From Actinomycetota bacterium (GTDB taxonomy: Bacteria; Armatimonadota; SYMT01): a DNA stretch of 34,178 nucleotides. The DNA lies in contig SYKE01000241.1 of the NCBI GenBank assembly GCA_005798285.1, positions 1 through 34,178 of the forward strand. The letters are read 5' to 3'. This document shows positions 16,423 through 24,060 of the stretch, piece after piece (position 1 is the stretch's first letter; each line of letters begins with the position of its first letter). The translations under genes were made by a program, and so were the position numbers. Under the pieces are notes generated by a model. That model did not search any database. It was not told the origin of the DNA and saw nothing but the letters and a program-made list of their open reading frames with translations.

Positions 16423-17388
16423 TTGGGGGTCTACATCGGGGCGGATCTGGGTGGGACGCACTTCAGGCTGGCGTTTCGCCTGGCGGAAGCCCCGAACATC
16501 CGTTCGGAGGTGGTCACTCTTCCATCCGACGAACGGTGGGACTCTGCGACAATCCTTACCCTGATTCGCGACTACGCCGCCGGTCTGAGTCCGGATTTAG
16601 GCCCGGTTCTGGGGGTCGGACTGGGCATGACCGGTGACGTGGATCCCGCGACCGGTGTGACGGAGGTCGCGCCTCGATTCCCGCGCCTCAGCTCCACACC
16701 GCTCGGTGAGCGACTCAGGCGGGGGCTCGACCTCCCCACGTTCGTGATGAACGACGGACTGGCCGCCGCGTTGGGGGAACTCACCCTTGGCGCCGGTCGC
16801 GGAGTTCGGTCCTTTCTGCTGCTGACTCTGGGCACCGGCATCGGGTGCGGCTTGGTGGCAAACAACCGTGTTCTTGCCGGCCCCCACGGCCGGTGGGGCC
16901 GTGCCGGACATCAGATCCTCGAAATCGATGGGCCGGTGTACTGCCACTGCGGTCTGCCCGGCTGCTGGCAATCGCTTGCGGGGAAGCGCGCGGTGGAGCA
17001 CCGGGCGCTGGATGTCGCTCGCTCCCACCCGGAGTCCCCACTTGCGAGGCTTCTCGCACAGGGTGGGGGAGTGGATCTGGCGGCCGTCTCGGAACTGGCT
17101 TCGCACGGGGATGGCGCTTCGGCGGACGTGCTTACTGAAACCGGGAGGCTGGTCGGGATCGGAGCCGCGAATCTGATCAAGTGCTTTGCGCCGGAGTTGG
17201 TGCTTATCGGCGGCGGGATCGCGGAGCGGGGCGGCCCGCTGCTTCAGTCCCTGGAGAGGACCGTTGCCCGGTATGCGGTGAAACCGTATCAGAGAGTGCC
17301 GGTGCGACCCGCGGGACTCGGCAAGGATGCCGGGGTGTTCGGGGCGACCGTTCTGGCGGAGGGTCTCGCTCATGTTCGGATGGAATAG
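16423..17388 (+). CDS. ROK-family protein (glucokinase-like) with altered sugar-site residues
   Basis: The 321-residue product has the N-terminal phosphate loop IGADLGGTHFRLAF, the catalytic MNDGLAAALGE with Asp111, and LTLGTGIGCGLV. The ROK zinc motif is present as CHCGLPGC (Cys174, Cys176, Cys181, with His163). Two positions that are normally Glu and help hold the sugar differ: GE-x-GH is GRAGH (Arg160), and CGxxGCxE ends in Gln183. It is therefore a sugar-kinase homologue whose substrate or activity is uncertain. It has no DNA-binding domain, so it is not a repressor of this family. It starts with TTG 9 bases after DUF1501, and its end overlaps the hydrolase start by 17 bases. Confidence 0.85.
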   Translation: MGVYIGADLGGTHFRLAFRLAEAPNIRSEVVTLPSDERWDSATILTLIRDYAAGLSPDLGPVLGVGLGMTGDVDPATGVTEVAPRFPRLSSTPLGERLRRGLDLPTFVMNDGLAAALGELTLGAGRGVRSFLLLTLGTGIGCGLVANNRVLAGPHGRWGRAGHQILEIDGPVYCHCGLPGCWQSLAGKRAVEHRALDVARSHPESPLARLLAQGGGVDLAAVSELASHGDGASADVLTETGRLVGIGAANLIKCFAPELVLIGGGIAERGGPLLQSLERTVARYAVKPYQRVPVRPAGLGKDAGVFGATVLAEGLAHVRME

Positions 17389-18436
17389 CCCCACGTCGCC
17401 GTCTCGCCGCTTGATTCTGGGCGGCGTGCTCGGTGCGGCCTTCGCGCCGGGAACGCTCCTCGCGGCTCTGAAGACTGATCCAGCGTCGGACTTCAAGCAA
17501 TTCCTGAAGCGACCGGTTTGCCCGCTCTCGCCGAACCTCAGCCGGGAAACCCGTGAGGGCGTGCTGCACCTGTCCGGAAGCTTCGAGAGCGAGCCCGGGG
17601 AGCGAGTGCCGGTGCTGGCGATGTCGTCGGCCTCTCGTGCTGGGAGGCGTCCCGCGGTGCTTGTGCTGCACGGTACCGGGGGCAACAAAGAGCAGATGCT
17701 GCCGACCCTCGAGGAGTTGTCGCGACGCGGGTTCTTCGCCATCGCGATCGACGGCCGCCACTTCGGGGCGAGGGCGCCGGGCGCCAGGGGTTCCGAAGCC
17801 TACCAGGACGCCATTCTGCAAGCGTGGCACGAAAAGAACCCAGCCCGACAACGTCATCCGTTTTTCTATGACACGGTCTACGACGTGTGGCGCACCGTCG
17901 ACTTCCTCCAGTCGCTGCCAGAGGTGGATCCGGATCGAATCGGCTGCATCGGGTTCAGCAAGGGGGGAATCGAGACATGGATGGCAGCCGCCTGCGATCC
18001 CCGGATTCGCGTTGCCGTCCCGGCAATTGCAGTTCAGAGCTTTCGTTGGAGTCTGGAGAACGACCGGTGGCAGGGTCGCGCTGGAACCGTTCGGCGAGCG
18101 CACGAAGTGGTAGCCTCCGAACTGGGTGAGCCCGGGATCAATCAGAGGGTATGCCGAGCTCTCTGGACCAAAATCCTGCCGGGTATTCTGGACGAGTTCG
18201 ACGGACCATCCATGGTTCCGCTGATCTCGCCCCGACCGCTTCTGATCCTGAGTGGTGAGAACGATCCCAACTGTCCGCTCCCCGGGGCGGAACTCGCGTT
18301 TGCGACCACTCGCACGGCCTACGCCGCCCACAAGGAGCGGCTCGACATCGATGTCGCTGCCGGAGTGGGTCATCTGGTGACTCCGGAGCAGCGACAGAAG
18401 GCGATGGCGTGGTTCGAGCGGTGGTTGAAGCCGTAG
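17372..18436 (+). CDS. Exported alpha/beta hydrolase (dienelactone-hydrolase-like)
   Basis: The 354-residue product has a Tat-like N-terminus (SPSRRLILGGVLGAAFAPG), suggesting export. The alpha/beta-hydrolase core shows the oxyanion-region motif VLHGTGG, the nucleophile elbow GFSKGG (Ser196), Asp in SGENDPNCPL and His in AGVGHLVTPEQ, so the triad is complete. It matches acetyl-xylan-esterase or dienelactone-hydrolase-like enzymes in layout; the substrate is unknown. The ATG at 17372 overlaps the ROK gene by 17 bases and has GGAGGG about 10 bases upstream, indicating co-translation. The gene is convergent with glmS, 16 bases away. Confidence 0.85.
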   Translation: MFGWNSPTSPSRRLILGGVLGAAFAPGTLLAALKTDPASDFKQFLKRPVCPLSPNLSRETREGVLHLSGSFESEPGERVPVLAMSSASRAGRRPAVLVLHGTGGNKEQMLPTLEELSRRGFFAIAIDGRHFGARAPGARGSEAYQDAILQAWHEKNPARQRHPFFYDTVYDVWRTVDFLQSLPEVDPDRIGCIGFSKGGIETWMAAACDPRIRVAVPAIAVQSFRWSLENDRWQGRAGTVRRAHEVVASELGEPGINQRVCRALWTKILPGILDEFDGPSMVPLISPRPLLILSGENDPNCPLPGAELAFATTRTAYAAHKERLDIDVAAGVGHLVTPEQRQKAMAWFERWLKP

Positions 18437-18452
18437 GTCGGTCAGGAGCGGC

Positions 18453-20276
18453 CTATTCCACCGTAACGCTCTTGGCCAGGTTGCGAGGCTGATCGATCTC
18501 ACAGCCCGCGATCCGCGCTACGTAGTAGGCGAGGAGCTGGAGCGGTACAATCGCCAGCACGGGTGCGAGTTCGGGCTCGGTACGGGGCACTTCAATCCGC
18601 CACCGACAGAGCTCGGCGAGTTCCCCGCAATCGGGCGGCACCACTCCGAAGATCTGTGCGCCGCGCGCTGTCACTTCCCGAATGTTGCTCTGCAGCTTTT
18701 CGCGGAGCGCTTCCTGGGTCGCGACGGCAATGGCTACGACCTCCGGTGTGACGAGAGCAAGAGTGCCGTGCTTCATCTCCCCCGCGGCAAGGGCCTCGCT
18801 GTGGCGGTAGCTGATCTCCTTCAGCTTGAGGGCGCCTTCTTGCGCGACTGCGTAGTCGAGTCCTCGTCCGACAAAGAAGAAGTCGTGGAAGCGCTCCAGC
18901 TCGGCTGCGGCTGCCTCAATCGCCGGCGCCTGCTGAAGCAACTCCGCCACCTGTGACGGGAGCACCTGGAGCGCGTCTCCGATCCGATGCAGCTCGGCGT
19001 CGCCGATCTGGCCGCGAAGTTCCGCGAGCCAGAGCCCCAGCAGACTCAACGAGGCCACCTGAGCCGTATAAGCCTTGGTGGATGCGACGCAGATTTCCGG
19101 GCCGGCCTGAGTGTAGAGCACGCCGTCCGCCTCACGGGACAACGTGCTGCCGACGACGTTGACCACGGCCTGAGTGCGCGCTCCGGCGGCCGAGGCCAGT
19201 CGCAGCGCGGCCAGCGTGTCGGCCGTCTCTCCCGACTGTGAGATGAGCACCACCAGCGTCGTATCGTCGATGGCCGGCTCCCGGTAGCGAAACTCCGAGG
19301 CGACTTCCACGGTAACCGGCACTCGGAGCCGTCGCTCCCAGGTAGAGGCAACGACGAGGCCGGCGTGGTACGCCGTGCCGCAGCCTACGAGATAGATCCG
19401 ACGGATGGCTGCCGCGGCGGCGGCGGCGAGACCCGTCTCCGTGAGGTTTAGACCGGCATCCGTCCACCGGCCTCTAAGCGCAGTCCGGAGGGTCTCCGGC
19501 TGCTCAAAGATGTCCTTGAGCATGAAGTGCTCGAAGCCGCCTTTCTCGGCGGAGGTGGCGTCCCAGTCAACCTGTACCGGATCGCGATGGATCGGCGAGC
19601 CGTCCGCCGTTCGGATCAGAGACACGCTTCCGCGCCGGATGAGAGCGAGGTCGCCGTCTTCGAGGATCAAGACAGATCGGGTGTACGGAAGCAGCGCCGG
19701 GATGTCGGATGCGAGGAAGGACTCCCCCTCGGCCAGCCCGATGACGAGCGGACTGTCGTGGCGGGCCGCGAGGATCAGGTCGGGCTCGTCGGCACAGACG
19801 ACGGTTAGTGCGTAGGATCCGCGAACGCGACGCAGCGCCTCTCTGAGGGCCGTCACGATACACCCCTGATAGTGCCGCCGGATGAGGTGTGGGAGCACTT
19901 CGGTATCGGTTTCGCTGGCAAACGTGCAGCCGTCGTCCATCAGGCTCCGGCGAAGGTCGGCATAGTTCTCGATGATCCCATTGTGCGCCACGACGATACG
20001 GCCAAGCTGGTCGGCATGAGGATGGGCATTTCGGGTTGTTGGCCCCCCGTGGGTCGCCCAGCGAGTGTGCGCGATGGCCACCGACCCGCTGGGCGAGTCC
20101 ACGCTCAGGAGGTCTTGAAGCGACCGGAGCTTCCCCTCGGACTTGACGATGGTGACGTCGCCGTCGAGGGCCGCCACGCCAGCGGAGTCATACCCCCGAT
20201 ACTCCAGCCTCTTGAGCTGATCCATGACAATCGGGACTGCTTCCCGGGATCCGATGTATCCTGCGATTCCACACAT
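18453..20276 (-). CDS. glmS: Glutamine-fructose-6-phosphate aminotransferase (isomerizing)
   Basis: It makes glucosamine-6-phosphate from fructose-6-phosphate and glutamine, the first committed step to UDP-GlcNAc for peptidoglycan and LPS. The 607-residue product has the usual length: N-terminal Cys2 nucleophile (MCGIAGYIG), the glutaminase segment HTRWATHGGPTTRNAHPH, two SIS domains (VGCGTAYHAGLV and VGRGLDYAVAQEGALKLKE), SQSGETADT, and the conserved C-terminal AKSVTVE. GGAGGG lies before the ATG. It follows the deoR gene on the same strand with a 69-base gap, which has a small hairpin and is too short for a glmS ribozyme. Control by the adjacent DeoR-type protein is inferred. Confidence 0.97.
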   Translation of the reverse strand: MCGIAGYIGSREAVPIVMDQLKRLEYRGYDSAGVAALDGDVTIVKSEGKLRSLQDLLSVDSPSGSVAIAHTRWATHGGPTTRNAHPHADQLGRIVVAHNGIIENYADLRRSLMDDGCTFASETDTEVLPHLIRRHYQGCIVTALREALRRVRGSYALTVVCADEPDLILAARHDSPLVIGLAEGESFLASDIPALLPYTRSVLILEDGDLALIRRGSVSLIRTADGSPIHRDPVQVDWDATSAEKGGFEHFMLKDIFEQPETLRTALRGRWTDAGLNLTETGLAAAAAAAIRRIYLVGCGTAYHAGLVVASTWERRLRVPVTVEVASEFRYREPAIDDTTLVVLISQSGETADTLAALRLASAAGARTQAVVNVVGSTLSREADGVLYTQAGPEICVASTKAYTAQVASLSLLGLWLAELRGQIGDAELHRIGDALQVLPSQVAELLQQAPAIEAAAAELERFHDFFFVGRGLDYAVAQEGALKLKEISYRHSEALAAGEMKHGTLALVTPEVVAIAVATQEALREKLQSNIREVTARGAQIFGVVPPDCGELAELCRWRIEVPRTEPELAPVLAIVPLQLLAYYVARIAGCEIDQPRNLAKSVTVE

Positions 20277-20321
20277 GCGCTGACTCCCTCCAGGGGCATC
20301 CCCGGGGATTGGTTGGGCTCA

Positions 20322-20336
20322 CCCGACTCAGTCGGG
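20322..20336 (-). other. Small hairpin in the deoR-glmS spacer
   Basis: A perfect 6-bp inverted repeat (CCCGAC with GTCGGG) has a 3-base loop and lies in the gap between deoR and glmS. It has no T-run, so it is more likely a processing or stability element than a terminator. Confidence 0.3.
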
Positions 20337-20345
20337 CGGCTGTTG

Positions 20346-21299
20346 CTAAGCGGCTCCGGTGAACGGTCCTCGCGCGAGGACCGTGCAGGCGCCCTCTGAC
20401 TCGACGGCCTCAAACCCGGCCATCGGAAAGGCGGTCTGAAGCATTTCCTTCAAGACGGCTCGCTGCTCCGGTGTGGCTCGCGAGTCGGTCACCACCCGAA
20501 CCGAGCGCTTCTCGCCGAGCTCGGAGAGCCGAAGCACGCTGTGCGGCTGATACCCCAGCCGGCGTGCAAACAGCTTGCTGCTGTCCGCGACGATCGTGAG
20601 ATCCTCCGCCAGCTCCGCCATCAGGCTCTTCTGCTGGCGCTCACGGGACTCGTCGGTGAAGAGCCCGCCATCGGGCGAGATCTGATTCACATCGAGCACG
20701 CAATGTACTCCGGGATAAGGGCCTGTCGCCTGGGCAGCGCAGCCATCCTGGAGGGACCGGAGGGCGCGCACGGTTTCATCCCCGGCAACCGCGAAGTACT
20801 CCGACTGGTACTCTCCGCCCAGCACGCGCACCGAAATCCCCCGACTGCCCGCGAGCCGAGTGGCTGCGGCGACATTCGGGGTCCAGACAATGACATCGAG
20901 CCCCGTGCTCTCGGAGAGCCGATCAGCAAGGTAGTAGGTGGTGGTGCCGGCATCCAGCAGAACGACTCGGAGATCCGACTGGGTGAGGAGCACGCCTGCG
21001 ACGGATCCTGCGATCGCAATCTTCTGCTCCGCGCGATGCAGCAACCGGGTCCCGAAGAGCGAGCCTGTGGAGAGCGAAGGCGACGTGTGATCCCGAACCG
21101 CTTCATAGGTGCCCCGTGAGAGCTTTCGAACCCCGCTCAGGGAGCAGAGAGCCGCGAGATCGCTGCGAAGCGTGACCTCGCTGACGCCGTACTCCCGATG
21201 CGCCAGCAGAGCCAGCTCGCTGACCGGCACTGCGCGCTCCTGGGAGTTCAGGTACTCCAGCAGTCCGAGGATTCGCACCGCCCGTTCCTCACCCGCCAT
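20346..21299 (-). CDS. DeoR-family transcriptional regulator
   Basis: The 317-residue product has an N-terminal winged helix-turn-helix (about residues 5-65, SEVTLRSDLAALCSLSGVRKL) followed by the DeoR sugar-phosphate sensor. The sensor shows LLDAGTTTYYLADRL (about 114-128), the LGGEYQSEYFAVAG segment and the late VADSSKLFARRLG. Such proteins usually repress sugar or amino-sugar genes and release DNA on binding a sugar phosphate. The gene directly precedes glmS on the same strand, which suggests glucosamine- or N-acetylglucosamine-phosphate as effector (inference). The promoter carries a consensus -10 box and two CACTTTCG repeats between the start site and the ATG, as expected for autoregulation. 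Confidence 0.88.
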   Translation of the reverse strand: MAGEERAVRILGLLEYLNSQERAVPVSELALLAHREYGVSEVTLRSDLAALCSLSGVRKLSRGTYEAVRDHTSPSLSTGSLFGTRLLHRAEQKIAIAGSVAGVLLTQSDLRVVLLDAGTTTYYLADRLSESTGLDVIVWTPNVAAATRLAGSRGISVRVLGGEYQSEYFAVAGDETVRALRSLQDGCAAQATGPYPGVHCVLDVNQISPDGGLFTDESRERQQKSLMAELAEDLTIVADSSKLFARRLGYQPHSVLRLSELGEKRSVRVVTDSRATPEQRAVLKEMLQTAFPMAGFEAVESEGACTVLARGPFTGAA

Positions 21300-21306
21300 C
21301 CGGTCT

Positions 21307-21336
21307 CACTTTCGAAGTCAAATCAAAACACTTTCG
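21307..21336 (-). promoter_or_regulatory. Candidate DeoR operator (direct repeat, 22-bp spacing)
   Basis: CACTTTCG occurs at 21307-21314 and 21329-21336, exactly 22 bp (about two helical turns) apart, in the leader between the predicted start site and the deoR ATG. TTTCRTT-type repeats continue upstream (TTCATTATATTTCATTTTG around 21346). DeoR-family proteins such as AgaR bind repeated TTTCR-like sites. Confidence 0.5.
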
Positions 21337-21347
21337 TTCACTCCTTC

Positions 21348-21377
21348 ATTATATTTCATTTTGTCTGCGAATGTCTT
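21348..21377 (-). promoter_or_regulatory. Predicted sigma-70 promoter of deoR
   Basis: Read on the minus strand, TATAAT lies at 21353-21348 and AAGACA (4 of 6 matches to TTGACA) at 21377-21372, with an 18-base spacer. The surrounding 21300-21400 stretch is the most AT-rich sequence in the window. The leader to the ATG is roughly 40 bases. The remainder of the gap up to 21513 holds no gene. Confidence 0.5.
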
Positions 21378-21513
21378 TGTTATCTGGCGATGAATCCTTG
21401 TCGCCGTCCCGGACTTCGCATCTCGTCAGGGATCTAAGGGCTTCAGGGAGAACTTTGCAGGTGGACAGTGTCGGCCGGAGGGCCGCCGGGGTTTGGGGTG
21501 GAAGGGTAGATCC

Positions 21514-22245
21514 ATGGGGAAGTTGCAGGGGAAAGTCGCCATCGTGACGGGAGGCAATCGCGGCATCGGAGCCGGCATTGCCCGTGCCTTTGCGGGAGAG
21601 GGCTGTACGCTGGTGCTGGCGGCCCGCGATGCCGCCCGGCTTGAAGAGGCTGCGGCAGAGTTTCGTGGACTTGGGGTCGAGGTGCTGACCGTTCCCACCG
21701 ACATCACTTCGGAGGAGCAAATCCTGAACCTGTTCGCCGCAACCATGGAGCGGTTTGGACGGTTGGATATCCTGGTGAACAACGCCGGGGCGTTCGATGG
21801 GGGACCGCTGGAAGAGTTGACGCTCGCGGATTGGGAGAATGTGATGGCGGTCAACTTGCGGGGACCGTTCCTTTGCACTCGTGAAGCGTTCAAGATCATG
21901 AAGGAGCAGGGGGGCGGACGGATCATCAACGTCGCATCCATCTCCGCGCAGAGAGTCCGGTTCAACTCGGCGCCATACAGCACGAGTAAGCACGGCCTCT
22001 GGGGTCTCACCCAGGTGACGGCGCTGGAGGGGCGGGCGCACGGGATTGTGGCGAGCTGCATTCACCCCGGCAATGTGCTGAACGAGCGCCGGGCGCTCCG
22101 ACAGACGGTGGCCGATCAGGAACCGATGATGACCGCCGATGAACTCGCCGAGGTGGCGCTGGTCATGGCAACGCTGCCGCCACACGTTAATCTGCTGGAA
22201 GCGATCGTACTGCCGACGGAACAGCTTTACGTCGGGAGAGGATAG
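21514..22245 (+). CDS. Short-chain dehydrogenase/reductase (SDR)
   Basis: The 243-residue cytoplasmic NAD(P)-dependent oxidoreductase has the cofactor loop TGGNRGIG (12-19), the structural NNAG (89-92), NVASIS (139-144) and the catalytic Y155-x3-K159 (PYSTSKHG). This is the classical SDR fold, close in style to 3-oxoacyl-reductase or sugar-dehydrogenase-like members; the substrate cannot be assigned. The ATG at 21514 has GGAAGGGTAG upstream. It is divergent from deoR and 13 bases ahead of the CPBP gene, with which it forms an operon. Confidence 0.92.
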   Translation: MGKLQGKVAIVTGGNRGIGAGIARAFAGEGCTLVLAARDAARLEEAAAEFRGLGVEVLTVPTDITSEEQILNLFAATMERFGRLDILVNNAGAFDGGPLEELTLADWENVMAVNLRGPFLCTREAFKIMKEQGGGRIINVASISAQRVRFNSAPYSTSKHGLWGLTQVTALEGRAHGIVASCIHPGNVLNERRALRQTVADQEPMMTADELAEVALVMATLPPHVNLLEAIVLPTEQLYVGRG

Positions 22246-22258
22246 CGGGAGACGACCG

Positions 22259-22981
22259 ATGCGCGACTATCTGGATCAAACGCGGAGCGCCTGGGGGAGC
22301 TACCTCTTTGTGCTGCCGCTGCTCTTCGCGTATCAGATCGTCGCGCTGGTCGGAAACCTGGGCCAGCCGCGTCACGTCATCAACGGAGCGGACGCCATCT
22401 TGCAGGTGGCGCTCCGTGGGATGGGTTTGAACGGCTGGCTCGGCTCGTGGTTGGTCGTGGCGCTCCTGGTGGGGTTGGTCCTCAGGTGGCGCTGGTCTCC
22501 GAAGAAGCCGGTGGCGTTGGGTTACTTCAGCTTTGTGCTGCTCGAGTCCACCGCTTACGCGCTCGTGTTCGGCAGCCTGGTGTCGATGCTCACCTCGCTG
22601 GTGCTCCCGATGGCGCCCTTTCTGCAGATGGGCGGCGGCGGATTAGGGTTTGGGCAGAAGTTGGCTGCCAGCCTGGGCGCTGGATTGTACGAAGAACTGG
22701 TGTTCCGGGTCATCCTCACCGGCGGCGCCATCGGGCTTCTGAAGGCGAGTGGGGTGAAGCGCGGAGCGGCGGTTGCCGTCGCGGTGATCTTCTCATCCGT
22801 CATCTTTTCGGCGTTCCACTACATCGGGCCTAGCGGCGATCTCTTCTCGATCGGCAGCTTCACCTTCCGCGCCATCGCCGGGCTGGTGCTCGCGGGTCTC
22901 TTTGCTGCACGGGGCTTTGCCGTGGCAGCCTGGACCCATGCGCTCTACGACGTGTTTCTGCTGCTGGTGGGACGCGCCTGA
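22259..22981 (+). CDS. CPBP-family intramembrane metalloprotease
   Basis: The 240-residue polytopic membrane protein (about 6-7 helices) has the family's motif 1 EE-x3-R (Glu145, Glu146, Arg150 in YEELVFRV), motif 2 His187 (FSAFHYIG) and a further histidine at His227 (WTHALYD). These ligands make it a likely active Rce1-like intramembrane protease; targets are unknown, and members act in bacteriocin immunity or protein processing. The ATG at 22259 follows GGGAGACG 13 bases after the SDR stop, so it is co-transcribed. An in-frame ORF reaches back to 22139 but overlaps the SDR gene and is not coding-like. Confidence 0.88.
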   Translation: MRDYLDQTRSAWGSYLFVLPLLFAYQIVALVGNLGQPRHVINGADAILQVALRGMGLNGWLGSWLVVALLVGLVLRWRWSPKKPVALGYFSFVLLESTAYALVFGSLVSMLTSLVLPMAPFLQMGGGGLGFGQKLAASLGAGLYEELVFRVILTGGAIGLLKASGVKRGAAVAVAVIFSSVIFSAFHYIGPSGDLFSIGSFTFRAIAGLVLAGLFAARGFAVAAWTHALYDVFLLLVGRA

Positions 22982-22985
22982 AATC

Positions 22986-23023
22986 AAAAAAAACCCTCGC
23001 CTGAGTGAAAGACCTGGCGAGGG
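22986..23023 (-). terminator. Rho-independent terminator of the DUF1080 gene
   Basis: Read on the minus strand, an 8-bp stem (CCCTCGCC at 22994-23001 with GGCGAGGG at 23016-23023, 14-base loop) is followed by eight T residues (plus-strand A run 22986-22993). It lies beyond the DUF1080 stop and also faces the CPBP gene end, whose last codon is only a few bases away. Confidence 0.88.
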
Positions 23024-23026
23024 GTT

Positions 23027-23098
23027 CCGGAGCCCGAAGGCTCCGGGAAAGGGCTGTTCGTCGTAGCCATAACTAGGGTGTCATGAAGCCCTACGACG
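23027..23098 (-). ncRNA. Structured 3' untranslated region, possibly a small RNA
   Basis: Between the DUF1080 stop and its terminator, the minus strand carries an 8-bp hairpin with a UUCG tetraloop (plus 23027-23034 with 23039-23046). It also carries an outer 8-bp stem (CGTCGTAG at 23059-23066 with CTACGACG at 23091-23098). GGGCT (23051-23055) and AGCCC (23087-23091) could pair across it to form a pseudoknot-like arrangement. This may be just a stabilised 3' end, or a separate transcript. No open frame explains it. Confidence 0.35.
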
Positions 23099-23152
23099 GA
23101 TAGCTCGCAAAGTTTGGGATTTTACTGAGTTGCGGCGCCGTGTCGGTGCGGC

Positions 23153-23851
23153 TCAGTTCAGAGGTTCGATCCAGACATTGCGGTAGTAAAGTTCGGCGCC
23201 TTCGGACTGCAGATTGATGCGGCCACGGGTCAGGCTAGCGCTGTTTCCGACCAGATTGCACTTGCCGTTGGTCCAGTGCCAGATCTTGTTGCCACGCGCG
23301 ACGACCTCGGCGGTGTTCCACTCGCCGTTCGGCTTCTCGTGGTCGGTCCACTTCACCACACGGCCACCCGTGTAGGTCTTGCCCAACACGGTGAGGGATG
23401 GCGGGCCGCCTTCGCCGCCCGTCAGCCACATGTCGCCGCAGTCGCCTTCCTGAATCTGGTACTCGAGCGACTTGTTCCAGACCTTGTCGGGTCCCACGCA
23501 GTGGTAGAGGATGCCGGCGTCCCGCTTGGCGTTTTCGCGGGGCGGATACTTCTTCTGGCCCCACTTGAACTCCACGTGGAAGCGATAGTTCTCCCAGTCC
23601 TTCTCGGTGCTGATGAACGCGAACTTTTCACCGCTGACGTGGATCTCGCCGTTCTCCACCTTGAAGATCCCGCGGGAGTCCTTGTTCCGCTCCTCGCCGG
23701 GCACGAACACGTACCAGCCGCTGAGATCCTTCCCATTGAAGAGTTGAACCCGCTTGCTCTGAGCGCCCGCGGGGCCGGAGCCGGCCACGGAAAGGAGGGC
23801 GATCCCGCCGGCAACCATCGCGGCGGCAAGCCCGCTGCACCACATTTTCAT
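23153..23851 (-). CDS. Exported DUF1080 (3-keto-disaccharide hydrolase / laminin-G-like) protein
   Basis: The 232-residue product has a signal peptide (MKMWCSGLAAAMVAG, cleavage near PAGAQ). The rest is a concanavalin/laminin-G-like beta-sandwich with family hallmarks: LFNGKDLSGWYV, FKVENGEIHVSGE, NYRFHVEFKWG, SLEYQIQEGDCGDMW and a final LQSEGAELYYRNVWIEPL. DUF1080 members are linked to 3-keto-glycoside or beta-glucan-type sugar breakdown at the cell surface, abundant in Planctomycetota and Bacteroidota. The start is set at 23851 because AGGAG lies about 10 bases before it; a TTG at 23860 is only about 1 base from AGGAG. It is divergent from the SIS-domain gene; a 7-bp hairpin lies in the gap at 23876-23900. 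Confidence 0.92.
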   Translation of the reverse strand: MKMWCSGLAAAMVAGGIALLSVAGSGPAGAQSKRVQLFNGKDLSGWYVFVPGEERNKDSRGIFKVENGEIHVSGEKFAFISTEKDWENYRFHVEFKWGQKKYPPRENAKRDAGILYHCVGPDKVWNKSLEYQIQEGDCGDMWLTGGEGGPPSLTVLGKTYTGGRVVKWTDHEKPNGEWNTAEVVARGNKIWHWTNGKCNLVGNSASLTRGRINLQSEGAELYYRNVWIEPLN

Positions 23852-24060
23852 CGACAGCAATCTCCTCGTAAGTCAGCGCCGCGCCTGGTTCTGGCGGCGC
23901 GGGCTCCTGGGGTCAGTTCGCCGCAGTCTGTGAAATTCATCCTCTGCTAAACTTGGGTGGCTTCGTGAGCGGCTCGAAGCGGGCACACAACGCCGAGGGT
24001 TCGGGCGTCGAGCACACGTCGGAAGGGTTGGGCAGGGGAGTGACATCACCGGGAAGTCTG

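Noticed and set aside
20277-20345. A glmS ribozyme in front of glmS
   Set aside because: The gap is 69 bases, too short for the ribozyme, and its core is not recognisable. Only a small hairpin is present.
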